Of a stretch of DNA of 64,000 nt, positions 1 through 10,788 are shown in pieces. How positions within the stretch are numbered: position 1 is the first letter of the stretch; each line of letters starts with the position of its first letter. Below the pieces are notes generated by a model, which ran no database searches, was not told the origin of the DNA, and saw only the letters and a list, made by a program, of their open reading frames with translations. Source of the DNA: Turbatrix aceti (taxonomy: Eukaryota; Nematoda; Chromadorea; Rhabditida; Panagrolaimidae). Where the stretch lies: NCBI GenBank assembly GCA_963969345.1, contig OZ017767.1, positions 9,613,547-9,677,546 of the forward strand, written 5' to 3'. Both the position numbers and the translations under genes were made by a program.

Positions 1-138
1 GCACGAAAGGCAGCAAACGATTACAGCGCTCTAAACTTTGTCATCGCTGCCCGCGAAAAAGACGGCGATGATGGGGATGAAAATCTGGGATCAATGCTGT
101 TGAAGAGAGATGATACTGCCGTTTGCTCTATTATGTAA
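1..138 (+). CDS. 3' end of a CAAX-box (prenylated) protein, partial
   Basis: The window opens inside an open frame (first base = codon position 1) that runs 45 residues to a TAA at 136-138. The peptide ends in Cys-Ser-Ile-Met, a canonical CAAX box for C-terminal prenylation, preceded by an acidic stretch (GDDGDEN) and a short basic patch (LLKRDD). CSIM is the ending of some nuclear lamins and of various small GTPases, but the 40 residues before it do not let me choose a family. Only the last coding stretch is visible; the rest lies upstream of the window. The coding call rests on the clean CAAX ending and on the codon composition, which is far less AT-rich than the following DNA. Confidence 0.6.
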   Translation, partial: ARKAANDYSALNFVIAAREKDGDDGDENLGSMLLKRDDTAVCSIM

Positions 139-1218
139 TTTTTTTGATGACAAAAACAGAAAAAATTAAAATCATATTTTTCGATTTTAAATTTGGAATT
201 GGGTGTTTTTTTATTTCAAAAATTTTTATTGATTTTTTTTAAATCAAAAAATTGCATTTTTTGGTGTTGTATTCAATAAAAAATTGCTTTTCACTGTCTG
301 TCAACTTTTTTATCACGAGGCGTCTGCATTTCCTTTTGATGTGAGGTGCAAGTAAACATTTTGTCAAGTCCCCTAACTGCCTCAAAATCCGTACACATTG
401 CCGCTTTATGATTGTCAAACTGAATTTATTGTTTGAAAATTTGCTGAAACGAATCCAACCTTCTTCTTCTCAAACAGAATACCAATATACCCGCTTCATT
501 TTTGTCCTGAACCTTCTCGTTCAAAATAAATATATTTTCCTAAAAGGTCTTTGTGGCAGAACAAACTGTCGCGTATCGATGGAAGCAAGAATAACTATAC
601 AATAGTTGCTAAGTAAGTACACATGTACAATAAAATTATGAGCGAAATAAAAAAATAGAATTTATGCAGAACATAAAACAATGTATCTTGTAAAACGAAA
701 AAAAAAAAGAAATAAAAATTATGCCGGAACCGGGTGCGGGCTTTGAAGTCAGCGTGCAACCGCGTGCAGGTGTGCTCGGTTGCTAACCAAACGTTTTTCA
801 TCGATGAACACCAAAAAAGAGCGCTGAAGAGAAAGAACAGCTGTCCTGAAGCGTCAAACATGCCAAATTCAAACAAAATCATCATTTTCCATTCTTTTCT
901 TGTTTTCGATACTCTCACCACGAAAGTTTTCTACGTGAAATTTTTATGATGCGTTGCGCATTGTTTGTGCAACTTTCGCTTGAAATTGGTTGCAAGAACT
1001 GATTACTCATTCTATCAATTTTATTTTTGCGTTATCGATTGGATAAATCCTTCAGGCATGTGTCTTATATTGGTTTGAGTTGGTTTTCTTCGTGGATAAC
1101 GATCGTTCTTTAGGATGCAGCGCGTGTTGATGGTTTTTTTGCTGTTGACGTGTCGATTTGATAATAAAATTTTTCTTTTCAACATTCTTTTCATGTTATG
1201 ATCTGTTTTCAGCTTCCA
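139..1218. other. Intergenic region between the CAAX gene and USP8
   Basis: This is AT-rich DNA with no convincing gene. AATAAA-like signals just after 270 could end the CAAX gene. Short open frames on both strands (e.g. 408-605, 595-921) have no recognisable domain and look like chance. A splice acceptor (TTTTCAG) ends at 1212, six bases before the USP8 start codon, so the 5' UTR is either very short or spliced, by cis or trans splicing. Confidence 0.5.
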
Positions 1219-4200
1219 ATGGATGGGGATGTATCAGTCGCTGGACGAGGTGAGATTTATAAAATAAAATTGGTTTTATGAAAATTTATAAAAATTTTTC
1301 AGTCACGGAATCGCTGCTGACGACTCTGCAAAAGAGAGCTGAGCTCGATCCGAGCTTGTTGAAGACTCTTAAGAAATCGAAACTAGATTCGTTCGTTTTT
1401 TTGTTTGTGTTGGGAGTTTTGTTTCATAAAAAAACATTTTTAGATCGTTCAAATACGCCGAAAATGCGTATTTCAAAGCACTGGATTACGAACGAAATGG
1501 TGACATTCAAAGTGCTTATATCTGTGGAATTCGGGCTGGCATAATTTGCGGGCTCATGAAAGATCACATGACTGCTGAGTATCGGCGTTCTGTAAGTCAA
1601 AAAAAAATTGTTTTCGTTACGAGACCAAATATTTTTTTTTTCATTACGATACCATTTTTTTGTTACGAAATCAAATTATGTGATTAATTTTTTTTCGTTA
1701 TGAGACCAAATTTTTTTCTTTTCAGGATGGCCACAGATTTGTCCAATTTTTCAACAACGTTGTTGCTCGCACAGAAAGGTATGCCGATGTTCTGCAGGAG
1801 CGTCAAAGAGAAATTGACGAAAAACGCGCTTTCGAAATTGCAAAGGAAATCGAAGCTCAGCGATTTGGATCGAACAAGGCGACGGTTATCCCCGCTGAAG
1901 CACCCAAAACAAACAGTCTCTACATCACTGCAAAGGAACTCTATCAGCTGGCCGATAGGAAAGCGAAGGTCCTCATTATTGATTACCGAAATAATCCCAA
2001 AACGGATATCAATCTGAGTGATGTGTCGAATTCGGTCTGCATCGCGCACATTGATCGGGATTCTATGAGGTTTGTTGGTGGGATAAATTTATAAAAAAAA
2101 TTGAAATCGGGTGAAAACAAAATATTATATTAGGATAATTTTTAAAAAATCGTTTAAATTTGTTTTTGGGTCTGATTTTTTCGAATAACATTTTTCGTCT
2201 GATTTTTGTTACTTTTTGAAATCCGAATTTTGTAAGTAACATTTTTTTGCTCGTATTTTGTAATTTTTTTGTTATGTTGCAAAAAAATACTATTTTTTCT
2301 CTGAAGTTTTTCGTTCATTTGTTGTTACCTACTTCTGACCTACTTTTTGCAAGTAATATTTTTTTAATAATAATTTGAACATAATTGACGATTTTCTGAA
2401 CATTTTTTGGTATTTGTTTTTTTTTTTGAATTTTCAAGATCTGCATTTTAAACAATTTTTTTTATTAAAAAAAATTATAACAAAAATTTTTATTAAAAAA
2501 CCATTTTTTTGCATAACGTAACTTTGTATTTTTTCTAAAAAAAATACATTTTTTTGTTAAAAAATATATTTCTACTACAAAAATTGTTTTCGATAAAAAA
2601 ATACTCTTTCAGTGAAAAAATGACGGCCGGATGCCTCCCTTCTTACACGATTCTGAAGGATCGTAGCTTTGTCGAGTCATCGAAGCTGTCAACCTACGAC
2701 CGAATCGTGCTCATGGACGACGATCAGCCCGAAACAGCAGGCAATTCTCCCGGTTCATTTACCGGGCATGCCCGAATGCTGTACGCGGCGCTCACAACTT
2801 ACGCGTACAACATCCGTCTCAGATCTGAGCCTGTGTTTCTCGAAAAGGGTTACGACGCGTGGACTTTTTCCTATCCTCAATTCACGACCGAGAGCTACCA
2901 GTTGCTCGACGTCACCGCCGGGGACACCTTCGAAAATGTTATGCAACAAATGTTGTCGACGAGTACCACACTCATGAAAAACGTTGAATACGCGGATCTT
3001 TCGAATACGTTTGCCAAGCCACAGCTACAGCCTCAGGCTCAGGTGTTTCCACCGGAAGAACCAAAGAGGTTCGCACCGACGGTGTTTCCGAGTCAGTCTG
3101 AGCCCGCTATTTTACGTCCGCCACCGCCACCGGTTCCCCCGACTCAGCCGCCCCGTGCTGTAGCTCCCCCGATACCGGCGCCAAGGACTATTCCGGCCCC
3201 GCCGACGGCGCCTGTCGTGCCGAACAGGAGTACGAAACCGGCGTCTTTGTCGTCGTCATCGTCGTCGACGGTTACGGTGAATCAGCAACCCAGAATTCAA
3301 CCGAACGAACCTGCGATTGAGTGAGTTTTTTTGGGGTTTCGAATGAGGTTTTTTAGTAATTTTTTGCAAAAAAAACTGATTTTAGATTTTTTTGGTAAAA
3401 AATTTTTATATTTATAAAATTTTATAATTTTTTGCCTAAAAAAATAAATTTTAAAATTTTAGAATTTTTTTGTAGACAAAATATTTTTTGAATTTGTTTC
3501 GATCAAAGAAAATTCTGTTTTTTTTTGAAATTGTTTCGATCAAAAAAAATTGATTTTTTTGATAGAATTTTTTTTTAATTCTTATATGATAAATTTTTTT
3601 TCATTTTTTTATTCAAAAAAAAATTTTTTTTGAGATGTTTTGAGTAAATTGTTTTTGAGATTTTGTTGATCAAAAAAATTTTTACAATTATTTTAACAAA
3701 AATGAAAAAAAAAATAAAGCCGAAAATGTCGGACAACCATTTTTTGCACAGTGACATCCAAAAAATTCAGATAAAACTTTTTTTACCTTGCAATCATAAA
3801 CATCATATTTTTATTCTCTCAAAAAAAATTTGCATAAATTAAGTCACCTGACGGTTTTTTCATTTCTCTCCCTCCCCGCCACATACCTTTTGTTGGCATT
3901 TTTGTTTTCTTCGTCCAACTGACTACTGATTCACGTTCTCTCTCTTTTTTTTGTTTCTTGTTGGGCTAACCCTGACTATCGCTCGCTGCAGCAATGGCTT
4001 CTATGCCTCGTATCCTCCGGCTCCGAAGGCACTCATCTCGGCGCCGCCACCACCACCACCATCGACTGTCGTCCACCCGCCACCGTCATCGGCACTCCAG
4101 ACGCCATCATCGGTCCGACAGCCCCACGGACTCGGCATCCCTCCAAGACCTCCAACTCCCGATCGATCTACCAAAGTATTGCCAATCTCACCGTAAATTG

Positions 4201-5925
4201 CTCATAATCTCTTATTTTTTTGGGGTGTTAATTAAAAAAATGTTCAATTTTTTTCAGGGATGTAGAAAAAAGGCTCGTTCGTCTCCACGAAAGCGCGCTA
4301 CACCGATTCCACGAAGCTTCCCGTGGAACGAGAAATTTGGCTTCCAGTCCCGGACCGGGTTTTGTGAACATTGGAAATACGTGTTTTATGAATACAACCC
4401 TTCAAGCTGTCATTCACACGCCATTTATGTATGAACTTTTTTCCAATGAAAAATACCTGCCTCTCATCAATGAGTGAGTTACTTTTACTTTTTTTGGGTG
4501 ATTGAATGGGTTTTATGAAATTTTAATTTTTTTAGGACGAACAAGCTCAGCACAAAGGGCGGCATCACGACGGTCTTTGCGGCACTCTTGGATGTTTACT
4601 ACAATACTTCGGCTGCGGTCATCAATCCGTCGTTCTTTTTGGCGAGTGAAAAAAAATTTAAAAAAAAAACTCGAAAAAAAATGTCAAAATTTGAAAAGTA
4701 ACATCTTTTGATTGTAAATATTTTGTTACTTTGAATGGTCATATTTTTGGCGAATTTTTTTATTACTTTTGGTTTTCAGAATTTTACGAGTAACATTTTT
4801 TTTATCGTTTTTTGTTACTTTTTTTGCTCAGATTTTTTTGGAATAACATTTTGGAACTTTTTGTTAGTTTTTGTATTATTGACTTTTGCGAATAACAATT
4901 TTCTAGCTTATTTTGTTACTTTTATGAGTAACGTTTTTTTGCTATTTTTGTTAGTTTTTGGACATTTTGTTACTTTTTTTTATTTTTCTTGGTTACTTTT
5001 TTCGTTCTTCAAATTTTTTTGGTTAGGTTATAATTTTTATTTTTTTCAGGATTCCTTTTCAAGCATGGTGAACAGTCGGCTCGCTGATCGCCGACAACAC
5101 GATGCTCAAGAATTCCAAATCTATCTTCTCGACGCGCTCCACGAAGACACAAACCGTGTACGGCAGCGTAAACCCTTCGAGCAGGATTACGATGGTTCAA
5201 ACCTTGTCCAACAGGCTGAGGATTACGATATCAAGGCGCGTCAGTTTTCGGCGTCCCCCATCGCGGATCTCTTCAACCTTCGAACGATCAGTACGATTTC
5301 CTGCTCGATATGCGACGTCAAAAGTGTCACGTTCGAAGAAGTTACACAGATTTCACTCGAACTCCACTGCGATTCCGGGGTTCCCTCGCTCTCGGACTGT
5401 CTCAAGCGACACTTTCGTCAGGAAATTCTGACCGATGACTCAAAGTGGTATTGTCCAAAATGCCGACGACTGCAGACGGCGAAGAAGGAATACCTCATCT
5501 GGTCGCTGCCCAAAACGCTGGTTGTTCATCTCAAACGATTTTCTCAGCACTCTTCTGGGTATTCAAAGAACGAAGTGCATGTTCGGTTTCAGTCGGATAG
5601 CATGCCTCTTAACGACTTTGTTCATCCCCAGTCACCTGCTCAGAAAGTTCTCTACAGGCTTTACGCTGTTACTGTAAGTTTTGTTTTGTATTTTAAAATT
5701 TTTAAAATTTTTTTTATATTTTAGAACCACTGTGGAAGCCTAAATTCCGGCCATTACACATCCCTCATCAACAGCAACCAACGATGGTACAAGTTTGACG
5801 ATGATACGGTATCTGAGATTTCGTCAGATCACATTGAGGTAGGCGTAATTTTAATTTTATGATTCTAAAAATAGATTTTTTTGCAGACGAGTAAAGCTTT
5901 TGTACTGTTCTACAAAGCTCTGTGA
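1219..5925 (+). CDS. USP8: USP8-type ubiquitin carboxyl-terminal hydrolase (11 exons)
   Basis: Cysteine protease that removes ubiquitin from endosomal cargo and ESCRT-0. Exons as read: 1219-1249, 1303-1390, 1444-1591, 1726-2069, 2613-3320, 3992-4192, 4258-4473, 4536-4645, about 5050-5673 (see below), 5725-5838, 5887-5925; about 875-880 aa. Domain order matches the family. It has an N-terminal helical USP8-dimer domain (exons 1-4), a rhodanese-like domain (exons 4-5, VLIIDYR onward), a long Pro/Ser-rich linker with two RSTK motifs, then the catalytic domain. That domain has the Cys box GNTCFMNTTLQ (exon 7), the Q-H-D-A-Q-E-F block (exon 9), a zinc-binding CxxC pair (CSIC, CPKC), and the His box HCGSLNSGHY with KFDDDTVSEI (exon 10). 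Catalytic Cys, His and Asp are all present. Reading frame at the exon 8/9 junction is kept only with the acceptor at 5025-5026, not the more obvious one at 5048-5049. An AATAAA follows at 6101. Confidence 0.93.
2150..2360 (+). repeat. Intronic GTTAC/GTAAC repeat, USP8 intron 4
   Basis: The intron carries several loosely spaced copies of a poly-T-rich unit in which TTGTTAC or its complement-like partner GTAACAT alternate (around 2185, 2207, 2236, 2270). The same word pair fills USP8 intron 8 and the SF3A2 intron. It reads as a diverged minisatellite or short hairpin repeat rather than a coding element. Confidence 0.55.
4700..5030 (+). repeat. Intronic GTTAC/GTAAC repeat, USP8 intron 8
   Basis: About 330 bases hold repeated GTAACATTTT and TTTTGTTACTTTT words (near 4700, 4723, 4790, 4815, 4845, 4913, 4928, 4968). 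GTAACA and TGTTAC are reverse complements, so neighbouring copies can pair as short stems with T-rich loops. An open frame spans this stretch only because T-rich DNA lacks stops; the peptide it encodes is a string of Phe and is not taken as protein. Confidence 0.6.
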
Positions 5926-6986
5926 TACGTTTCTTTTCTTCCTCTGGCGAACGATACCGGCAACCGCAGAAGCTTAACAAGAAGGCGCACTTACATCCAT
6001 CCCCTATCCCGGGCTGCTCACATAGTATGTGTACAATAATGAGACATTGATTCTGCGTACCTGATGTAAGAAGAAGAAATATAAAAATGTACTAACCTGA
6101 AATAAAACGTGTAAAAGGGATTTGAACAGGGTCTAAATCACGTTGGAACGAAAACAATAATCCGAAACGAAACAAAATATGTATTTAAAAAATCCCAAAA
6201 AACCAAGGCGTAAAACCGATCTCAAAATCAAACCATTTAACACAAAAACATTTTAAAGAAATCATACTTGTGGTCGAAAAATTTATTGAACGTATGATCA
6301 AACAAATTAAAAATTAATTTCGTATGCCTGAAACTTCAGAGTTTGCTACAATCAGCTATTTTAAATAATTATGTGCGAAATAATAAAATTAAACAAATAT
6401 GTTTAATAAAATGATGTATGAAACATTGGAGCGGTGTTTTTCAGATTATGGATTCAAAAAATATGAAACATTGCGAGTTGAATTTAAAAGGTTTTTTAAT
6501 GTTTTGAAGTTTCATGGAAACATTAAAAAATCTTGTCATCATTAACGTTGGAAAAAAATTCATTTGAAATAACGAAATACCTAATTTCAACAATTTTTTT
6601 CAGTTTTTTGTAACATCTCAAATTTAAAAAAAAAATAAACATCAGTATCCAAACATAAAATTTAAGTAAATGTTTTTTTTTTACAATTTACACGTAAATT
6701 GCAAAAAAATGTGAATAACAATCTTTGGTCGACAACAACGCTGTTTAAATTAAATTTAATGGAATGAAAATTGAATACATTACCAGTCGTCAGGTGTTTC
6801 AGCTAGGACATTCGAGATGTTTTCGTCGACAAGAAACCTCTTCCCCATTAATCTTTTGTTTGCAATATAGGGGGAACCGGAGCAATTAGCGACGCAACCC
6901 GTGTTCCGCCCTCCTTAAATTAGACAGCAGACCCGACCACCTGATCCCATCACCACACCTAGCTGTTTTCTTGGTGACCAACCAGC
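5926..6986 (+). other. Intergenic region, USP8 3' end to phosphatase 1
   Basis: Contains the probable USP8 poly(A) signal AATAAA at 6101-6106. The rest is AT-rich. The last 150 bases are less AT-rich and end in a 5' leader shared with the second phosphatase gene, a 35-base block ending at each ATG. No other gene seen. Confidence 0.5.
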
Positions 6987-8629
6987 ATGTTGTCGTCAGG
7001 TCGCGTTTTTCTTTTGCTCTGGACTTTTGGATTTGTCTGGGGAGAAAGACCTTCGTTGTCGCCAAACCGAAAAGCTAAATGGCAGTCAGCAAACGTGAAT
7101 CAAGGTCCATATTACGGTCAGCCCGAACAGGTGCATCTGGCTTATGGGGGGTCACCGGGAACGGTTTCTGTTACCTGGCTTACGTTTGATGATCCTGTCA
7201 ATTCGACGGTTAAATATGGAATTGGAAGATTGGATAAGGAAGTTTCGGTTACCGTAACTCGATTTGTCGACGGCGGAATACTAAAATCCGTACGCTACAT
7301 CCATCGTGCTTTGCTTGATGGTATCCTGCCTGGAAAACGATACTGTAAGAGGAATCTTTTTATAAATTTTTTTTCGAATTTAATAAATTCTATGTTTTTA
7401 GTCTACAGAGTAGGTTCCCAATTTGGCTGGAGCAACATTCTGACCTTCGTAGGTCTGACGCCCCGACCCGAAGGCGGATACCGCTATGCTGTCTTCGGCG
7501 ACATGGGCAACGTTAACGCTCGATCTCTCGGCAAAATTCAACAAGAAGCCCAGGACGGTGAATTCGACGTCATTCTCCACGTCGGAGACTTTGCGTACAA
7601 TCTTGACACAGATAACGGAACCTTCGGAGACGAGTTTATGCGTCAGATAGAACCCGCTGCAGGCTACGTGCCGTACATGGTCGTAGTTGGCAATCACGAA
7701 GCTGCGTACAACTTCTCGCACTATGTAAACCGTTTTACCATGCCGGGAACGGACCACAACCTGTTCTACAGCTTTGACATCGGTGAAGCGCATTTTGTCG
7801 TCTTCAGTACCGAGTATTACTATTTTTGGGAGTTCGGTCTGGCTCAGATGCAGACACAGTACAACTGGTTGGTTGAAGATCTGAAAAAAGCAAATGCAAA
7901 TCGGAAGAATGTGCCTTGGATTATTACGATGGGGCATCGGCCTATGTACTGCTCGACTTTTGATGATGACGAGTGCACGCTTTTGTTCAACAAGGTGTGT
8001 CCTGATTTAAAAAAAAAATATCGATAAATTAAAATTTTTCAACAAAAATTTTTTTTTTTGAAATTGAATTTTTTTTCGCAGTTAATGATGGTTTCAGATT
8101 CGCACCGGAATACCCCCAACAGGTGATTTTGCCCTTGAAAAACTCTTTTACAAGGCCGGCGTCGACCTCGAGCTCTGGGCTCATGAACACACTTTTGAGC
8201 GCCTCTGGCCGGTATATGACTCGTATGTCTACAACGGCACAGCTTCACCCTACGTCGATCCACCGGCCCCTGTCCACATTATTTCGGGATCCGCTGGGTG
8301 CCAGGAAAACACGGACACCTTTATTCTCCATCCCAAACCGTGGAGCGCATTTCGATCCAACAATTACGGCTTCAGTCATATGAACATCTACAACGCTACA
8401 CACCTTTACTTTGAACAGGTGGCCGCGTACAATGCAAGTTTTTTTTAAAATAAATGTTGCATAAATGAACAAAATTTTGTAGAACACGGTAGAGGACTCT
8501 TTCTGGCTTATCAAGCACAATCACGGTCCATACACGAAGCAGGACTTGAAGAAGCTCAAACTCATGTCATACCGCGTCCCGAACAAGCCTCATGTATCTG
8601 AGGGCAACGATATTTACAGCTATCTGTAA
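6987..8629 (+). CDS. Secreted purple acid phosphatase (ACP7-like), copy 1
   Basis: Metallophosphoesterase of the purple acid phosphatase family, expected to hydrolyse phosphomonoesters outside the cell or in lysosome-like compartments. Exons 6987-7344, 7402-7994, 8098-8433, 8483-8629 give 477 aa in one frame. Residues 1-19 are a signal peptide. An N-terminal fibronectin-like domain (PEQVHLAYG onward) precedes the catalytic domain. The metal-binding motifs are all visible: FGDMGN, GDFAYN, GNHE, MGHRPMY and WAHEHTFERLW. The C-terminal exon is typical of the ACP7/PAPL group. Intron 3 has a GC donor (AAT|GCAAGT), whereas copy 2 has GT at the same place. An AATAAA lies at 8664-8669. Copy 2 follows 270 bases downstream. 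Confidence 0.95.
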
Positions 8630-8898
8630 TGTATAATAATGTTGTAAATTTGTTTTCGTCGCCAATAAACCCTCTGTGTGCAAAGTTAGTAACCCATAAC
8701 GATTAATGCGATTAATGGCCTCATGAAAAGGAGAGGGGAAGTCGATGTTTGCCACGTAGAGCCACGCCGACTTCACATAATATTCGTGAATATAAATTTC
8801 GGTATGAACATACAATAAAGTAGTTCACTCGTTAAACGTCTTGTGAATGAACACCTTCTCCCCGTTACACCTAGCTGTTTTCTTGGTGACCAACTAGC
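8630..8898 (+). promoter_or_regulatory. Spacer with poly(A) signal of copy 1 and promoter of copy 2
   Basis: Short spacer between the tandem phosphatases. AATAAA at 8664 can end copy 1. The last roughly 35 bases before the copy 2 ATG repeat the leader found before copy 1 (CACCTAGCTGTTTTCTTGG and on), so the duplication included at least part of the 5' UTR. The DNA between is not obviously shared. Confidence 0.5.
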
Positions 8899-10544
8899 AT
8901 GTTGTCGTCAGGTCGTGTCTTCCTCCTGCTCGGGACTTTTGGAATTGCCTGGGGTAAAAGACTTTCGTTGTTGTACAACCGAAAAGCCAAATGGCAGTCG
9001 GGTAACGTGAATCAAGGTCCATATTACGGTCAGCCCGAACAGGTGCATCTGGCTTATGGGGGGTCACCGGGAACGGTTTCTGTTACCTGGCTTACGTTTG
9101 ATGATCCTGTCAATTCGACGGTTAAATATGGAATTGGAAGATTGGATAAGGAAGTTTCGGTTACCGTAACTCGATTTGTCGACGGCGGAATACTAAAATC
9201 CGTACGCTACATCCATCGTGCTTTGCTTGATGGTATCCTGCCTGGAAAACGATACTGTAAGTATTTTTTTAACTTAAATTTTTTAAAATATTTTTTTTTA
9301 GTCTACAGAGTAGGTTCACAATTCGGCTGGAGCAACATTCTGACCTTCGTTGGTCTGACGCCCCGCCCAGAAGGCGGATACCGCTATGCTGTCTTCGGCG
9401 ACATGGGCAACGTTAACGCTCGATCTCTCGGCAAAATTCAACAAGAAGCCCAGGACGGTGAATTCGACGTCATTCTCCACGTCGGAGACTTTGCGTACAA
9501 TCTTGACACAGATAACGGAACCTTCGGAGACCAATTCATGCGACAGATGGAACCCGCTGCAGGCTACGTTCCCTACATGGTCGTCGTCGGCAACCACGAA
9601 GAGAAATATAACTTTTCACACTACGTAAACCGTTTTACCATGCCTGGAACGGACCACAACATGTTTTACAGCTTCGACATCGGTGAAGCGCATTTTGTTG
9701 TCTTCAGTACCGAGTATTACTATTATTGGGAGTACGGGATGGCTCAGATGCAGACACAGTACAACTGGTTGGTTGAAGATCTGAAAAAGGCAAATGCAAA
9801 TCGGAAGTATGTGCCGTGGATTATTACGATGGGTCATCGGCCTATGTACTGCTCGACTTTTGATAAAGAGGATTGCACGCATCTGCGCAACAGGGTGTGT
9901 TATAAGAAACATGTTTTTGAAAAATTGAAAAAAAATTTTATTGAAACATTTTTTTTCTCATAATTCTTTTTTATTGGAATCGAATTTTTTTATCGCAGCC
10001 AATGATGATTTCAGATTCGCACCGGAATAGAACCAACAGGTGACTTTGCCCTTGAAAAACTTTTCTACCAGGCAGGCGTCGACCTGGAGCTTTGGGCTCA
10101 TGAGCACATGTATGAACGTCTCTGGCCAGTTTATGACTCGTATGCCTACAACGACACGATTACGCCCTACGTCGATCCACCGGCACCTGTTCACATAATT
10201 TCTGGCTCTGCTGGTTGCCAGGAAAACACGGACACCTTTATTGCACATCCTAAACTGTGGAGTGCATTTCGGTCAAGCAATTACGGCTTCAGTCATATGA
10301 ACATCTACAACGCTACTCACATTTACTTTGAACAGGTTGCTGCGTACAATGTGAGTTTTATTTAGTTACTGTTGCATGATCAAACGGAATTTTGTAGAAC
10401 ACGGTAGAAGACTCTTTCTGGCTTATCAAGCACAATCACGGTCCATACACGAAGCAGGACTTGAAGAAGCTCAAACTCATGTCATACCGCGTCCCGAACA
10501 AGCCTCATGTATCTGAGGGCAACGATATTTACAGCTATCTGTAA
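8899..10544 (+). CDS. Secreted purple acid phosphatase (ACP7-like), copy 2
   Basis: Tandem paralogue of the gene at 6987. Exons 8899-9256, 9302-9894, 10015-10350, 10398-10544 are exactly the same lengths (358, 593, 336 and 147 bases) and give 477 aa with a signal peptide. All metal ligand motifs are kept (FGDMGN, GDFAYN, GNHE, MGHRPMY, WAHEHMYERLW). Much of exon 1 and all but about one base of exon 4 are identical to copy 1, including synonymous sites, while introns 1 and 2 differ in length and sequence. Substitutions cluster near the signal peptide, around the GNHE motif and in exon 3. Intron 3 here has a normal GT donor. Likely redundant or recently specialised enzyme. Confidence 0.95.
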
Positions 10545-10788
10545 TGTATAACAATATTCTATCTGTAATGCCCTTAACATATTTATTTATTTATCATAAA
10601 ACACTGTATGTATGTGTTATAAATATTGTTTCACTTATCTTTATTTGAATGCAAATTTGATAGAGATATTTGACCCGATACAACAAAGACGCGGGTTTTA
10701 TTAAACGGTAAGTATGACATCCCATACTTTCGATAAGGACCAATTATAATACTTTTTATCTAATAATAGATACTATTGTAATTTTTAT

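Noticed and set aside
595..949. Overlapping open frames on both strands upstream of USP8
   Set aside because: No domain, no splice logic, Phe/Lys-rich composition of random AT-rich DNA.
4735..5049. Phe-rich N-terminal extension of the USP8 catalytic exon
   Set aside because: It is intron: T-rich repeat with a proper acceptor at its end; only the last 23 bases might be exonic.
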